Of a stretch of 64,000 nt of DNA, positions 37,122 through 46,224 are shown piece after piece. Source of the DNA: Acinetobacter higginsii (GTDB taxonomy: Bacteria > Pseudomonadota > Gammaproteobacteria > Pseudomonadales > Moraxellaceae); contig NZ_KB850071.1 of NCBI RefSeq assembly GCF_000369525.1, positions 133,032-197,031 on the forward strand. The letters run 5' to 3'. Below the pieces are notes generated by a model that saw nothing but the letters and a program-made list of their open reading frames with translations, was not told where the DNA came from and made no database searches. Each line of letters opens with the position of its first letter. Position 1 is the first letter of the stretch. A program made the translations under genes and the position numbers.

Positions 37122-37766
37122 ATGAAAACCATATTAATCGCAAATCAAAAAGGTGGCTGTGGCAAGACTATGACAGCTATTACATTGGCTGCAGCACTAT
37201 CTCAAAAAGGATATAAGGTTGCGCTGGCTGACGCTGACAACCAAAAATCGTCTTTGCAATGGCTCAAGCAACGGCCTGAAACCGTCACAGGCATTCAGAG
37301 TCTGGATTGGCGACATGAAAAATCCATTGGTGAAGCGCCAAAGAATTTAGATTATTTAATTATTGATGCACCTGGTGCACTTTCAGGTGAACATGCAGAG
37401 CAATTGGTCAGCGAAGCGCATGCGATTGTAACGCCATTACAGCCATCGTTCTTTGATATTGACAGTACTCGTCGCTTCTTAAAACATTTACAAGACATTA
37501 AACGTATTCGTAAAGGTAAAGTGCAAATCCTGTTGATTGCCAATCGCGTCAAACCGAACAGTGCCAGTTCCAAAGATATTCAGGACTTCTTTAGCAAGAT
37601 TGAGCAAGATCCTGTGGCATGGATTTCTGAGCGTAGTGCCTACGGTACATTGGCAATGCAAGGGCTGAGTGTGTTTGATAAAACCCAGAAAAATTTTGTC
37701 AGTATCCAAAGCCAATGGCAGCCTGTTTTAAACCAGTTGGTCGATGATCCAAGCGAGTGGTTCTAA
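37122..37766 (+). CDS. ParA-family ATPase, orphan
   Basis: This 214-residue P-loop ATPase has the deviant Walker A motif K-G-G-C-G-K-T at residues 10-16 and Walker A' and B equivalents (D-A-D-N-Q; Y-L-I-I-D-A-P). The small size and lack of a winged-helix N-terminus resemble ParF/MipZ-like or plasmid-type ParA. No parB or centromere-like repeat is next to it, so it probably positions a cell structure rather than segregates this locus. It starts 130 bases from the divergent nuclease-like gene. Confidence 0.88.
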   Translation: MKTILIANQKGGCGKTMTAITLAAALSQKGYKVALADADNQKSSLQWLKQRPETVTGIQSLDWRHEKSIGEAPKNLDYLIIDAPGALSGEHAEQLVSEAHAIVTPLQPSFFDIDSTRRFLKHLQDIKRIRKGKVQILLIANRVKPNSASSKDIQDFFSKIEQDPVAWISERSAYGTLAMQGLSVFDKTQKNFVSIQSQWQPVLNQLVDDPSEWF

Positions 37767-37889
37767 GGCTTTGCAAAGAAACGTAATCTTTTGATATCAA
37801 ATCTTAAAACAGGGAAATGAAAATTTCCCTCGCTTACATTTTCAGTTAAGATGGTTTTATTCAATTTATAGCACTTGAGAAATACTATC

Positions 37890-38984
37890 GTGCAACAATA
37901 CGCTCCCATATTACAACGCGTTTTGCTGTTTGGACTGTTCTTTGTCCTGCTCTTTTTGGGATTCAGTATTCTCAAATACTTTATTGTCCCTGTCCTTTGG
38001 GCCGCAATTATTGCCTATATGACTTGGCCCTTATATCTATGGGTACAGCGTCGTTTCTTTGGTGAAAACCGACCTACACTGAATGCCACCCTAATGATTA
38101 GCTTGGTCATTATCGTGATTGGTGTGCCATTTATCTGTGCAATCTTTATGTTGCAACTTGAAGGTCGTAATTTATATTTTAATTTACAGCGACAATTATT
38201 TTCAGGCCATGTTCAAGTTCCTGAATTTATCAAAAATCTACCGATTATTGGCAAAGACATCAGTCGTACTGTCAATGAACTGAGTAGTGATCCGAACAGT
38301 ATTACCAAGAATATTGCTGAATGGATTCAGAGCCATCTCAGCTATGGGCGTTTTGTGTTGAGCGAGATTAGCCGTAATTTGGTCAAACTCACATTTGCAC
38401 TGATGACTTTGTTCTTCTTCTACCGTGATGGACAAATGATTTTGGCACAAGTGAGTCGTGCCTTGGAAATGGTGATTGGTCCACGTGTGCATCATTATTT
38501 AGATACCATTTCGGAAACGACTCGTGCTGTCGTATACGGCGTTGGTTTAACTGCAGTTGCACAAGCCCTATTAGCTGGCCTCAGCTATTTTGTTGCAGGC
38601 GTTCCAAATCCAATGCTGTTGACCATGGTCACCTTTATCTTGGCGCTGATTCCTTTTGGAACACCTGTTTCATATCTTGGGGTAGGCCTGTGGTTATTTG
38701 CTCAAGGGCAAACGATGGAAGCCATTGGTGTTGTGGTTTGGGGTGTGGTGATTGTGAGTAGCTCAGACAATGTGATTCGTCCACTGGTGATTTCAGGCGC
38801 AACCCAGATTCCATTTATCTTGATCATGTTTGGAGTATTAGGCGGTATTGCCAGCTTTGGTCTGGTCGGCCTATTCATTGGCCCAGTGATTTTAGCCATT
38901 CTGTTGGCGATCTGGCGTGAATGGCTGCATGAAAACGTCGATGAGCCTGTTGCGGCTTTGGAAGCTCCTCCCGAAACTAAATAG
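37890..38984 (+). CDS. AI-2E family (PerM-like) membrane transporter
   Basis: This 364-residue protein has two N-terminal membrane helices, a loop region, and then five or so more helices, with the conserved F-F-F-Y-R-D-G and P-F-G-T-P segments of the AI-2E/PerM exporter family. Members export autoinducer-2 or small ions; the substrate is not predictable. I use a GTG start with a TGAGA five or so bases before; a TTG five codons upstream is possible. A stem (AGGGAAATG/CATTTCCCT-like) lies in the 123 bases between this gene and parA. Confidence 0.88.
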   Translation: MQQYAPILQRVLLFGLFFVLLFLGFSILKYFIVPVLWAAIIAYMTWPLYLWVQRRFFGENRPTLNATLMISLVIIVIGVPFICAIFMLQLEGRNLYFNLQRQLFSGHVQVPEFIKNLPIIGKDISRTVNELSSDPNSITKNIAEWIQSHLSYGRFVLSEISRNLVKLTFALMTLFFFYRDGQMILAQVSRALEMVIGPRVHHYLDTISETTRAVVYGVGLTAVAQALLAGLSYFVAGVPNPMLLTMVTFILALIPFGTPVSYLGVGLWLFAQGQTMEAIGVVVWGVVIVSSSDNVIRPLVISGATQIPFILIMFGVLGGIASFGLVGLFIGPVILAILLAIWREWLHENVDEPVAALEAPPETK

Positions 38985-39092
38985 GTTTGTTTTGTTTAAT
39001 TTTTTGTCATGAATTGATTAATGTTGCTTGCGAGATATCGCTTACTTTGTTTGAATCGTCAAATAAAGATAATTTATAAGGATATCTTCGCA

Positions 39093-39674
39093 ATGACTTC
39101 AATGCTTCAAAAAATTTCTCTGCTCGGCTGTCTGAGTTTCAGTCTCGCAGCCTGCTCTTCGGTTTCTCTCGATAACAATGCATCTAAAATCCAAACCAAG
39201 ACCAGCACAACGGATCAAAAGCAGTTGATCCAAGTCTATCAAGTCGATGCCAATGGCGTGGGTACTTCAATCGGAACGGTTGCTTTTCAACAAACACCTA
39301 AAGGTTTATTAATCACCCCTGCGCTTTGGAAACTTTCTCCTGGCGAACATGGTTTCCACATCCATGAGAACCCATCCTGTGAAGCGGCATTAAAAGATGG
39401 AAAAATGGGGGCAGCCTTGGCAGCAGGCAGTCACTTAAATCCTGAAAAGGTCGCGCATCATGGTACGCCCGAAACAGGCCACTTAGGTGATTTACCGGTA
39501 TTGGTGGTGAATGACAAAGGTTTTGCAACTACTCCTGTGATTGCACCACGTTTAAAACTGGCTGATATTCAAAATCGTGCGATCATGATCCATGTCGGTG
39601 GAGACAATTATTCGGATACACCTAAGCCATTAGGCGGTGGTGGTGACCGTATTGCCTGTGGTGTGATTAAGTAA
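39093..39674 (+). CDS. sodC: SodC, Cu/Zn superoxide dismutase lipoprotein
   Basis: This 193-residue protein dismutates superoxide in the periplasm. It has a lipobox L-A-A-C (Cys about 20), then the beta-barrel. Copper ligands lie in G-F-H-I-H and later I-M-I-H-V-G-G-D-N-Y, the zinc loop runs G-S-H-L-N-P through H-L-G-D, and the disulfide joins the Cys in N-P-S-C with that in I-A-C-G. All metal-binding residues are present. AAGGA precedes the ATG; the 24 codons further upstream in the same frame lack support. It follows the AI-2E gene. Confidence 0.94.
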   Translation: MTSMLQKISLLGCLSFSLAACSSVSLDNNASKIQTKTSTTDQKQLIQVYQVDANGVGTSIGTVAFQQTPKGLLITPALWKLSPGEHGFHIHENPSCEAALKDGKMGAALAAGSHLNPEKVAHHGTPETGHLGDLPVLVVNDKGFATTPVIAPRLKLADIQNRAIMIHVGGDNYSDTPKPLGGGGDRIACGVIK

Positions 39675-39700
39675 TTTAAATACTGTGGGTATCTTACGAG

Positions 39701-39709
39701 TTATCCACA
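39701..39709 (+). promoter_or_regulatory. perfect DnaA-box match
   Basis: TTATCCACA matches the R1-type DnaA box and lies in the 242-base sodC-yccS gap (39675-39916), which otherwise shows no clear feature. Confidence 0.45.
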
Positions 39710-39916
39710 GCTGCTTTGCTTTTAGTCTTTTTTTATGTGTTCTTTAATCTCATCATAACAAAATACAACTGAGCATGAATTTTGCATCTTATCTATTATT
39801 TGAAAAATCATGCAAATATTGATGCTAAAAAATAGTGCTACTTGTTGGTTAACAATGCTTTCCTTTGGGAAATTTATTTGTATGATGAATCCAGAACATA
39901 TTAAAGAATAAGAATC

Positions 39917-42067
39917 GTGAAAAATTTATCCCGCCTGTTCAATCGCTTTCGCTCCAACTCAATTGTTCTTTATTGCCTACAAATCCTGATCGTACTGTGC
40001 GGTACAACATTAGGCTTATATCAGCTTGGATTCGGGCAACTGATTGTTCCTGTCACCTTAGGCGCAATTGCGACCGCACTGACCGACTTTGATGATCGTC
40101 TCAGTATCCGTTTACGCAATCTGATCTATGTCTGCGTGCTGTTCTTTACGGTCAGTACTATTTTAGAGTTTCTCGCCCCCTATAAATTTTGGTTCATTGT
40201 CTATCTCAGCCTCTCCAGTGCAGCGTTGGTCCTGATGGGTGCGCTTGGGCAACGCTATGCCACCATTTCCTTTGGCACAATTTTACTGTCGATCTATACC
40301 ATGTTCGGTCTAGGTGAATATCCAGCTTGGTATCAGCAACCGAGTTATTTTGTATTGGGTGCCTTGTGGTATGGACTGACTTCAATCTTATTTTTTGTTA
40401 TTCGCCCAACCTTACCTTTACAAGAAAAGATCTCTACTATTTTTCAGGATATTGCTGAATTACTTCAAACCAAATCACGTTTATTCGACCCAGATAATAT
40501 TGATAATGTCGAAACACTGCTATTCGAACTTTCTCAAAAAAATAGCCAAGTGGTCAGTAGCCTGAATCAAGCCAAAAACTCCTTACTGACCCGCTTAAAA
40601 GCGTCTCGGGTTAACAACACCAGTATTTATTGGCTGAACTTATATTATTTTGCCCAAGACATGCATGAACAGGTGACCTCCAGCTATCTGCATTATGAAA
40701 AAATTCATCAGAATTTTAGCCGCAGTGATTTAATTTTCCGTATTCAAAAAAATATGCAGCTTCAAGCCATGGCGTGTCATGATTTAAGCCAAGCAATCTT
40801 AGATCATCAAAGCTATCAGCCCCGTGAATCTGCCAGTAAAGCACTAGAAAATCTAGAATTGTCGATGCGTGATTGGATGCAACAACATCCCCATAATCTT
40901 GAAGTTAAAAATCTGGAATTGATCCTCAATAATTTAAAAAGTGTGCATGAGCAGTTTGCTCAACTGCAGCTCAATCAAAATATTGAACAGCTTTCACCGC
41001 AGCAACATCAAGATCATTTGAACTTACTCGATGATGATATTCAGGGTGTGCAGGATCTAATTTTAAAAATCAAACAACAACTCAGCCCACAATCGGCGCT
41101 GTTCCGTCATGCCGTGCGTTTGGCTGTGATCTTTGCGGTTGGCTATGCCATTTCATTATTGCCCTTTGCTCAAAATGGCTACTGGATTTTACTCACCAGT
41201 TTATTTGTTTGCCAAATTACTTATTTTGCCACCAAGAGCCGACTTAAACTGAGAACCATTGGCACTTTACTCGGGGTGCTATTAGGTATCCCCATTCTTT
41301 ATTTTGTGCCAAGTATTGAAGGCCAATTGCTATTAACCGTCATCTGTGGGGTCTCATTCTTCTATTTAAGACAAAAGAAATATGCACTTGCCACGGTTAT
41401 GGCTACTTTGATGGTGTTATTGATTTTTAATTTAAAAGGTGCAGGTTTTAGTATTATTCTGCCACGCATTATTGACACTTTTATTGGCTGTGCGATTGCA
41501 TGGCTGGCGGTCAATTTCATTTGGCCCGATTGGAATTTTCGCAATATCTCCAGCAACATCAAGAAAAATAATCAAACCACCTTCGATTATTTTCATGTGG
41601 TGGTACAACAATATCATCAAGGGCGTGAACTCGATCTGGAATACCGAACCACTCGACGTGCAGCACATAATGCCCAGATCGAGCTGTCGAATATGATCTC
41701 AAGTCTAAGTACCGAACCTCAGCCTAATCAAGAACTCATTCAGCATGCCTTTCGCTATTTGGTCTATAGCCATAGCCAACTCAGCTATGTCTCGGCCTTA
41801 GGACATCAACGGGAAAAAATTGAAGATCAGGCGTTGTTAGAACTACTGGATAAAATTGAGAATGTGCTCAAGCAAAGTCTGATCGAACAAGCCGCTATTC
41901 CGCAACAGCAAGTAGAACGCTTGCTTGAAGAGATTAAGATCCTCAATCAACAGCATCAGGTCTCTGCAAAGCACCCGTTGCTGTTAAAACAAATGAGTCT
42001 GTTACTCGAGACCTTACCTGAGTTAGTCCTATTAAAAAATAAACTGCTCGCCTTAGAAATCAAGTGA
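39917..42067 (+). CDS. FUSC-family (YccS/YhfK-like) membrane protein
   Basis: This 716-residue protein has an N-terminal cluster of about six membrane helices (residues 15-165), a long cytoplasmic helical region (about 170-390), a second cluster of helices (about 395-545) and a helical C-terminus. That two-block design defines the YccS/YhfK and FUSC aromatic-acid exporter group. The start is GTG. Efflux of an aromatic or amphiphilic compound is the family inference. Convergent with the craA gene, with 17 bases between stops. Confidence 0.88.
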   Translation: MKNLSRLFNRFRSNSIVLYCLQILIVLCGTTLGLYQLGFGQLIVPVTLGAIATALTDFDDRLSIRLRNLIYVCVLFFTVSTILEFLAPYKFWFIVYLSLSSAALVLMGALGQRYATISFGTILLSIYTMFGLGEYPAWYQQPSYFVLGALWYGLTSILFFVIRPTLPLQEKISTIFQDIAELLQTKSRLFDPDNIDNVETLLFELSQKNSQVVSSLNQAKNSLLTRLKASRVNNTSIYWLNLYYFAQDMHEQVTSSYLHYEKIHQNFSRSDLIFRIQKNMQLQAMACHDLSQAILDHQSYQPRESASKALENLELSMRDWMQQHPHNLEVKNLELILNNLKSVHEQFAQLQLNQNIEQLSPQQHQDHLNLLDDDIQGVQDLILKIKQQLSPQSALFRHAVRLAVIFAVGYAISLLPFAQNGYWILLTSLFVCQITYFATKSRLKLRTIGTLLGVLLGIPILYFVPSIEGQLLLTVICGVSFFYLRQKKYALATVMATLMVLLIFNLKGAGFSIILPRIIDTFIGCAIAWLAVNFIWPDWNFRNISSNIKKNNQTTFDYFHVVVQQYHQGRELDLEYRTTRRAAHNAQIELSNMISSLSTEPQPNQELIQHAFRYLVYSHSQLSYVSALGHQREKIEDQALLELLDKIENVLKQSLIEQAAIPQQQVERLLEEIKILNQQHQVSAKHPLLLKQMSLLLETLPELVLLKNKLLALEIK

Positions 42068-42084
42068 GCAGTCGATGGGGATAA

Positions 42085-43323
42085 TTAATTCAACCCGTCT
42101 TGCTGACGTGCCAGCATATGCTGTTTCAAGGCATGGCGTGGTGAACTAAACCAGAATAAAATCAAGACCAAACTGGCTAAAGCAAAGGCCCAAATATGGA
42201 AATGCGTATACAGCACACGAACCAATTCAATCACGACAAAATAACTGATCATCATCAACATCGAGACCGCGGCTGCGACTGTTCCTTTTGAGACTTCCGA
42301 AGACATCAGTGCAAAACGGTACATCACCGAGAAGCTAATCCCCTCGCCCAAACTGATTAAGGTCATACCAATCAATAAACAAGGCACCAAATAGCTTTGC
42401 CAAATGACACCGAGCAGCAAGAATGCAGTACCCAATAACATGATCGGCAAACCAAATAGAATGGTTTTACCTAGCGGGAAACGATCAATAATCTTGATCA
42501 GGATGATATTGCCTGCAATTAAGCCAAAGAACACAGGAAACTGCGCCAAGCCATATTGCACACTGCTCAATTTCAGCTCATCCACCAAAATAATCGGCGA
42601 TAAAGCAATCCATAGCATCAACGGCATCCCCACCATCGGTAAGGCGATGCTTAAACCCAAGAAGCGACGGTTACTCAATACCTTTTTAAAGTCATCAAAG
42701 ATATAACTAAAAGGCTGCTTCGGTTGTTTACGACTTTCTTGGGTCGCAGGCATAAATTTCTTTAAGCCAAACCAGCTGATAAAAGACACCGCAGCAATGG
42801 CGACGAAACCCCAATGCCATGACACATAATCAATCAGGAATGCCCCCAATACAGGGCCTAGTAAAGGCGCCAATAAAGAAATATTTGCCATCAGTGCCAT
42901 AACTTTGATCGCATCACGCTCTTCAAAGGTTTCTTGAATGGCTGCATAACCGACCGCAGAAATGACGCTCAGCCCCATACCCTGCAAGAAACGCAACGTT
43001 AGGAATTGTTCAATATTGTGGGTCAATAAAATCAGCAAACAACACAGCGTAAAAAATGCCACACCAGCCAAGAGCACTTTTTTACGCCCGAGGCGATCCG
43101 AAAGCGGTCCCAACAGCCATGCGACACTGGCACCACCCAACAAATAAAATGACATTGACGACGGTGCCCACGTTGCACTGACTGCAAATTGTTCTGTAAT
43201 CGACAACATCGCAGGTTGAATCAAGTCATTACCGATATAAACTGAAAATTCGAATAGCACTAAAGCTAAAGGAAACATGAGCGTTATACGGTTTAACGTC
43301 ATGTTCTGATTATTCGTCATCAT
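42085..43323 (-). CDS. craA: CraA, MdfA-type multidrug (chloramphenicol) efflux MFS transporter
   Basis: This 412-residue transporter of the DHA1 major facilitator group closely resembles Acinetobacter baumannii CraA, a chloramphenicol pump and MdfA relative. The opening F-P-L-A-L-V-L-F-E-F-S-V-Y-I-G-N-D-L-I-Q carries acidic residues E25 and D33, with the same spacing as the proton/substrate residues E26 and D34 of MdfA. The loop motif D-R-L-G-R-K-K is intact. Twelve helices are expected. The ribosome binding site is weak. It is a chromosomal gene with no mobile context, so it is likely intrinsic. Confidence 0.92.
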   Translation of the reverse strand: MMTNNQNMTLNRITLMFPLALVLFEFSVYIGNDLIQPAMLSITEQFAVSATWAPSSMSFYLLGGASVAWLLGPLSDRLGRKKVLLAGVAFFTLCCLLILLTHNIEQFLTLRFLQGMGLSVISAVGYAAIQETFEERDAIKVMALMANISLLAPLLGPVLGAFLIDYVSWHWGFVAIAAVSFISWFGLKKFMPATQESRKQPKQPFSYIFDDFKKVLSNRRFLGLSIALPMVGMPLMLWIALSPIILVDELKLSSVQYGLAQFPVFFGLIAGNIILIKIIDRFPLGKTILFGLPIMLLGTAFLLLGVIWQSYLVPCLLIGMTLISLGEGISFSVMYRFALMSSEVSKGTVAAAVSMLMMISYFVVIELVRVLYTHFHIWAFALASLVLILFWFSSPRHALKQHMLARQQDGLN

Positions 43324-43679
43324 GTTTTATTCACAAAAATAACCAACTCGTGTACGTCCCATTTTTCAAAACGAAAAAGGGATCATCACCACAAGATTTT
43401 ATGGCTTAGATTTAAATTAAATTTTGATTTCATGCTGTGAGAAAGCATGTGATAAATGTGAAAACACCGTATTCACTAGGTGTATATAAGAAAAACAATT
43501 TATTTACGTGAGATTGGTAAATGTTTTACCGTTTGGCTAAATTGCCACGCGCAACTGTAGCACTTTTTCAAAATGACCGCAATTTAAACAACTCATAACG
43601 AGGATTCAGCAATGTGCATAACCAAAAAGTTATCCACAGTTTTGCTGATCTTTTATTCACTGTTTGATGGTGCATCGAA
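43324..43679. other. 356-base intergenic region upstream of craA
   Basis: This gap holds the craA promoter region. It shows a small ACACC/GGTGT hairpin near 43461 to 43485 and, at its far end, an inverted pair of DnaA-box-like sites. No gene or standard terminator is apparent for the lipoprotein that ends at 43680. Confidence 0.5.
43613..43638. promoter_or_regulatory. inverted pair of DnaA-box matches
   Basis: TGTGCATAA (43613-43621, reading TTATGCACA on the minus strand) and TTATCCACA (43630-43638) are separated by 8 bases. Both fit the TTATNCACA consensus. Confidence 0.5.
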
Positions 43680-44051
43680 TTATGGGCATAACTCGAATTG
43701 GAAAGTTTCGGTATTCTCTCCTCGGGCACATTGGTAGCTTTGCTTTTTATTTACGACTTTCCAAACATCTTGATTTCGTTTTAATTGATATTCTGTCCGT
43801 ACCGCAATCACCGAATCATCTAATTGTGCTTGCTCAACCGTGACCTGTGCATCGGTTGGGTTTTCAGCACTGTTAAATTGCTGATCTATTTTTAAATTGC
43901 TGTCTGCATGAAATAGATCGGGCTGATCCGATAAGATCGCATGCATCACCGTACTCTTTTGCACGGCTGCTTGTTGCTGCGATGGTGCTGTTGGTTGATT
44001 ACACGCCGTGAGGAATAAAGCAGATCCCAAGATCATCGCAATTTTATACAT
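43680..44051 (-). CDS. small lipoprotein, unknown function
   Basis: This 123-residue protein has a short lipoprotein signal with lipobox L-T-A-C (Cys about 16) after Met-Tyr-Lys-Ile-Ala. The first ATG of the frame is 34 codons upstream, but only this Met gives a signal peptide, and GGATGG lies about 7 bases before it. The body has the pattern V-I-A-V-R-T-E-Y-Q-L-K-R-N-Q-D-V-W-K-V-V and a C-x14-C ending. That suggests a small beta-rich domain. It is divergent from a DUF4349 lipoprotein. Confidence 0.72.
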   Translation of the reverse strand: MYKIAMILGSALFLTACNQPTAPSQQQAAVQKSTVMHAILSDQPDLFHADSNLKIDQQFNSAENPTDAQVTVEQAQLDDSVIAVRTEYQLKRNQDVWKVVNKKQSYQCARGENTETFQFELCP

Positions 44052-44231
44052 TTTGTACCCATCCAATCCATTTAGCTCATTTATGCTACTATGCAAAACT
44101 GAATGGCCGCGCAACAAAATGTATGTGGCGTGCATAATATTTGTTGTCATCATTCAAGATGATGATCATAACAAATGATTAAAAAAACACAGTTTATAAC
44201 ATCAAAATCACCTTACTTTGGACATGCCGAT

Positions 44232-45107
44232 ATGTCAGATTTAGCGAAAAATTTAAGCATTATTTTAATCTTGGGCAGTACGTTGGCTGCTTGTTCCAAA
44301 CATCCAGAAGGTGCAGCAAGCGATGCAGCTGTGGCAACTGAAAGTGCTGCAATGGACAGCACTGCTGTTCAAGAAAATGCCGTTCAAAATCCAGAACAAC
44401 TGGTTAGCAATCAACAGAGTGCTTTGGAACAAAATCGTCAATTGGTCAAAAGCGCACAATTGCAATTTGAAGTGAAAGATGTGTTAAAAACCACATCAGC
44501 ACTAGAACAGCAGTTATTGCAATACAATGGTTATATCGAAGAAAAACAGATTAATTATCAAGTCAGTGACCGATCTGAGCGTGATCGTATTGATGGCAGT
44601 GTCGATATTTATGAAAAGATCACCCCCACCGTGCAACTCACAGTCCGTATTCCCAATGCGCAGGTGACTAGCTTCTTAAATAATTTATTGCCACTCATGC
44701 TGAACTTTAATACCCAGAGTTATGAAGCCAAGCGTTATGAATTAAAGCTACTCGAAGAAAAACTGAATACCGCCAATCAAAGTAACAGCGGATCCAATGC
44801 CGTTAACAATCAGCTACAGCAACTGACCAATTTAGAAGTTAAAGACCGCTTGGCTTATAGCACCATTCGACTGGAATTCTTCCAGCAGTCACAAGTGCGT
44901 AAAAGCCATGATTTGAATATCAACCGTATTGCGACTCTGGACAGTGATCCGTTATTCAGTCGGATTTGGGAAGCGATTAAAGTGGGCTTGTACGGCTTTA
45001 GAGAAACCATCATTTGGCTCGTGATGCTGTGGCCGCTGTATGTAGCGATTGCGATTTTATGGGGCATTCGTCGTTGGTATAAGACTAAAAAATCTAAAGC
45101 TGAATAG
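44232..45107 (+). CDS. DUF4349-family lipoprotein with C-terminal membrane helix
   Basis: This 291-residue protein starts with a lipobox L-A-A-C (Cys about 22). An Ala/Ser/Gln-rich linker precedes a domain (about 80-225) with V-Q-L-T-V-R-I-P-N-A-Q-V and a coiled-coil region, matching DUF4349. A C-terminal membrane helix (about 255-280) and basic end follow. The start at 44232 gives the lipoprotein signal; 19 extra codons upstream add a nonsignal extension. Function in the cell envelope is unknown. It is divergent from the small lipoprotein. Confidence 0.82.
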   Translation: MSDLAKNLSIILILGSTLAACSKHPEGAASDAAVATESAAMDSTAVQENAVQNPEQLVSNQQSALEQNRQLVKSAQLQFEVKDVLKTTSALEQQLLQYNGYIEEKQINYQVSDRSERDRIDGSVDIYEKITPTVQLTVRIPNAQVTSFLNNLLPLMLNFNTQSYEAKRYELKLLEEKLNTANQSNSGSNAVNNQLQQLTNLEVKDRLAYSTIRLEFFQQSQVRKSHDLNINRIATLDSDPLFSRIWEAIKVGLYGFRETIIWLVMLWPLYVAIAILWGIRRWYKTKKSKAE

Positions 45108-45219
45108 TTTAATTATTGATTTTTGATCAATAGTATTTTGCTCATTTATGCATTTTTACTCATGAATAGATTTTCTAAAATGCTTTCCAGTTTTTAGAGA
45201 TTTATTTTTGAGTAATCGC

Positions 45220-45810
45220 ATGAGCAATATTTTAATTATTAATGGCGCCAAACAATTTGAACATTCGAATGGTGAGTTGAACGACACCCTGACCGAGTTT
45301 TCTCAAGCACATCTAAGCACCTTAGGGCATCAGGTACAAGTTACGCGTACTGACAGTGACTATGACATTCAAGCCGAAATTGCCAAATACCTATGGGCAG
45401 ATGTGGTGATTTACCAAATGCCAGGTTGGTGGATGGGTGCACCATGGACCATGAAAAAATACATCGATGATATCTTCACGATTGGACATGGTTCACTTTA
45501 TGCCAGTGATGGCCGTAGTCGTTCAGATGCCTCTAAAAAATATGGTTCAGGTGGTTTAATCCAAGGTAAAAAATACATGTTGTCTTTGACATGGAACGCA
45601 CCGATGGAAGCCTTTACCGATCCAGATCAGTTCTTCCACGGCGTTGGTGTCGATGGTGTTTATTTACCTTTCCATAAAGCCAATCAATTCTTGGGCATGG
45701 ATTCATTACCGACCTTTATCGTGAATGATGTCATCAAGGCACCAAATGTGCCAAGTTATATCGAAGCCTATAAAACCCATTTAAACCAACTTTTTGCAGC
45801 AAGCCATTAA
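45220..45810 (+). CDS. mdaB: MdaB-like NAD(P)H-dependent flavin quinone reductase
   Basis: This 196-residue flavodoxin-fold enzyme matches MdaB (modulator of drug activity B), which reduces quinones by two electrons and protects against oxidative cycling. The opening I-L-I-I-N-G-A-K is the flavin phosphate loop, followed by Q-M-P-G-W-W-M-G-A-P-W and a F-F-H-G-V-G late motif. The ATG is preferred; a TTG four codons earlier also fits. The next gene is a YgiN-like monooxygenase 13 bases away, so the pair reproduces the mdaB-ygiN operon of Escherichia coli. Confidence 0.88.
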   Translation: MSNILIINGAKQFEHSNGELNDTLTEFSQAHLSTLGHQVQVTRTDSDYDIQAEIAKYLWADVVIYQMPGWWMGAPWTMKKYIDDIFTIGHGSLYASDGRSRSDASKKYGSGGLIQGKKYMLSLTWNAPMEAFTDPDQFFHGVGVDGVYLPFHKANQFLGMDSLPTFIVNDVIKAPNVPSYIEAYKTHLNQLFAASH

Positions 45811-45823
45811 GTGAGAAAATAAT

Positions 45824-46138
45824 ATGCTAACCATTATTGCTGAAATTTATACACATGCAGGCGCTGAACATCGCCAAGCGGTATTAGATGCATTTGAAAA
45901 AATCATTCCAACAGTACTGGCAGAAGATGGTTGTCATGGCTATGAGCCATTGATTGATCATCTTCCTGCGATTGAGATGCAGGCAACGAATGAGAATACG
46001 ATTGTCATGTTAGAGAAATGGCAGAGTACCGCTCATTTAGAAGCTCATATGCAAACTTCGCATATGCAGCAACATTTTGAAGCAACCAAAGACCATGTTG
46101 CCGATGTAAAAATCCGTATTCTAAACATCGGGATTTAA
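45824..46138 (+). CDS. YgiN-like quinol monooxygenase (ABM domain)
   Basis: This 104-residue protein is a single antibiotic-biosynthesis-monooxygenase (ferredoxin-like) domain, opening L-T-I-I-A-E-I-Y and carrying the S-x-A-H-L-E-A-H-M-Q motif near residue 72. YgiN oxidises menadiol and works with MdaB in a quinone redox cycle. Here it is the second gene of the mdaB operon, with GTGAG about 9 bases before the ATG. Confidence 0.85.
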   Translation: MLTIIAEIYTHAGAEHRQAVLDAFEKIIPTVLAEDGCHGYEPLIDHLPAIEMQATNENTIVMLEKWQSTAHLEAHMQTSHMQQHFEATKDHVADVKIRILNIGI

Positions 46139-46224
46139 CAGATAACACCCTAAATCTGAGTCCGACAAAATATGAAATCATTGAATATTTAAGTCGAACT
46201 CAGCTGATGAGTAAATGCATGGTT

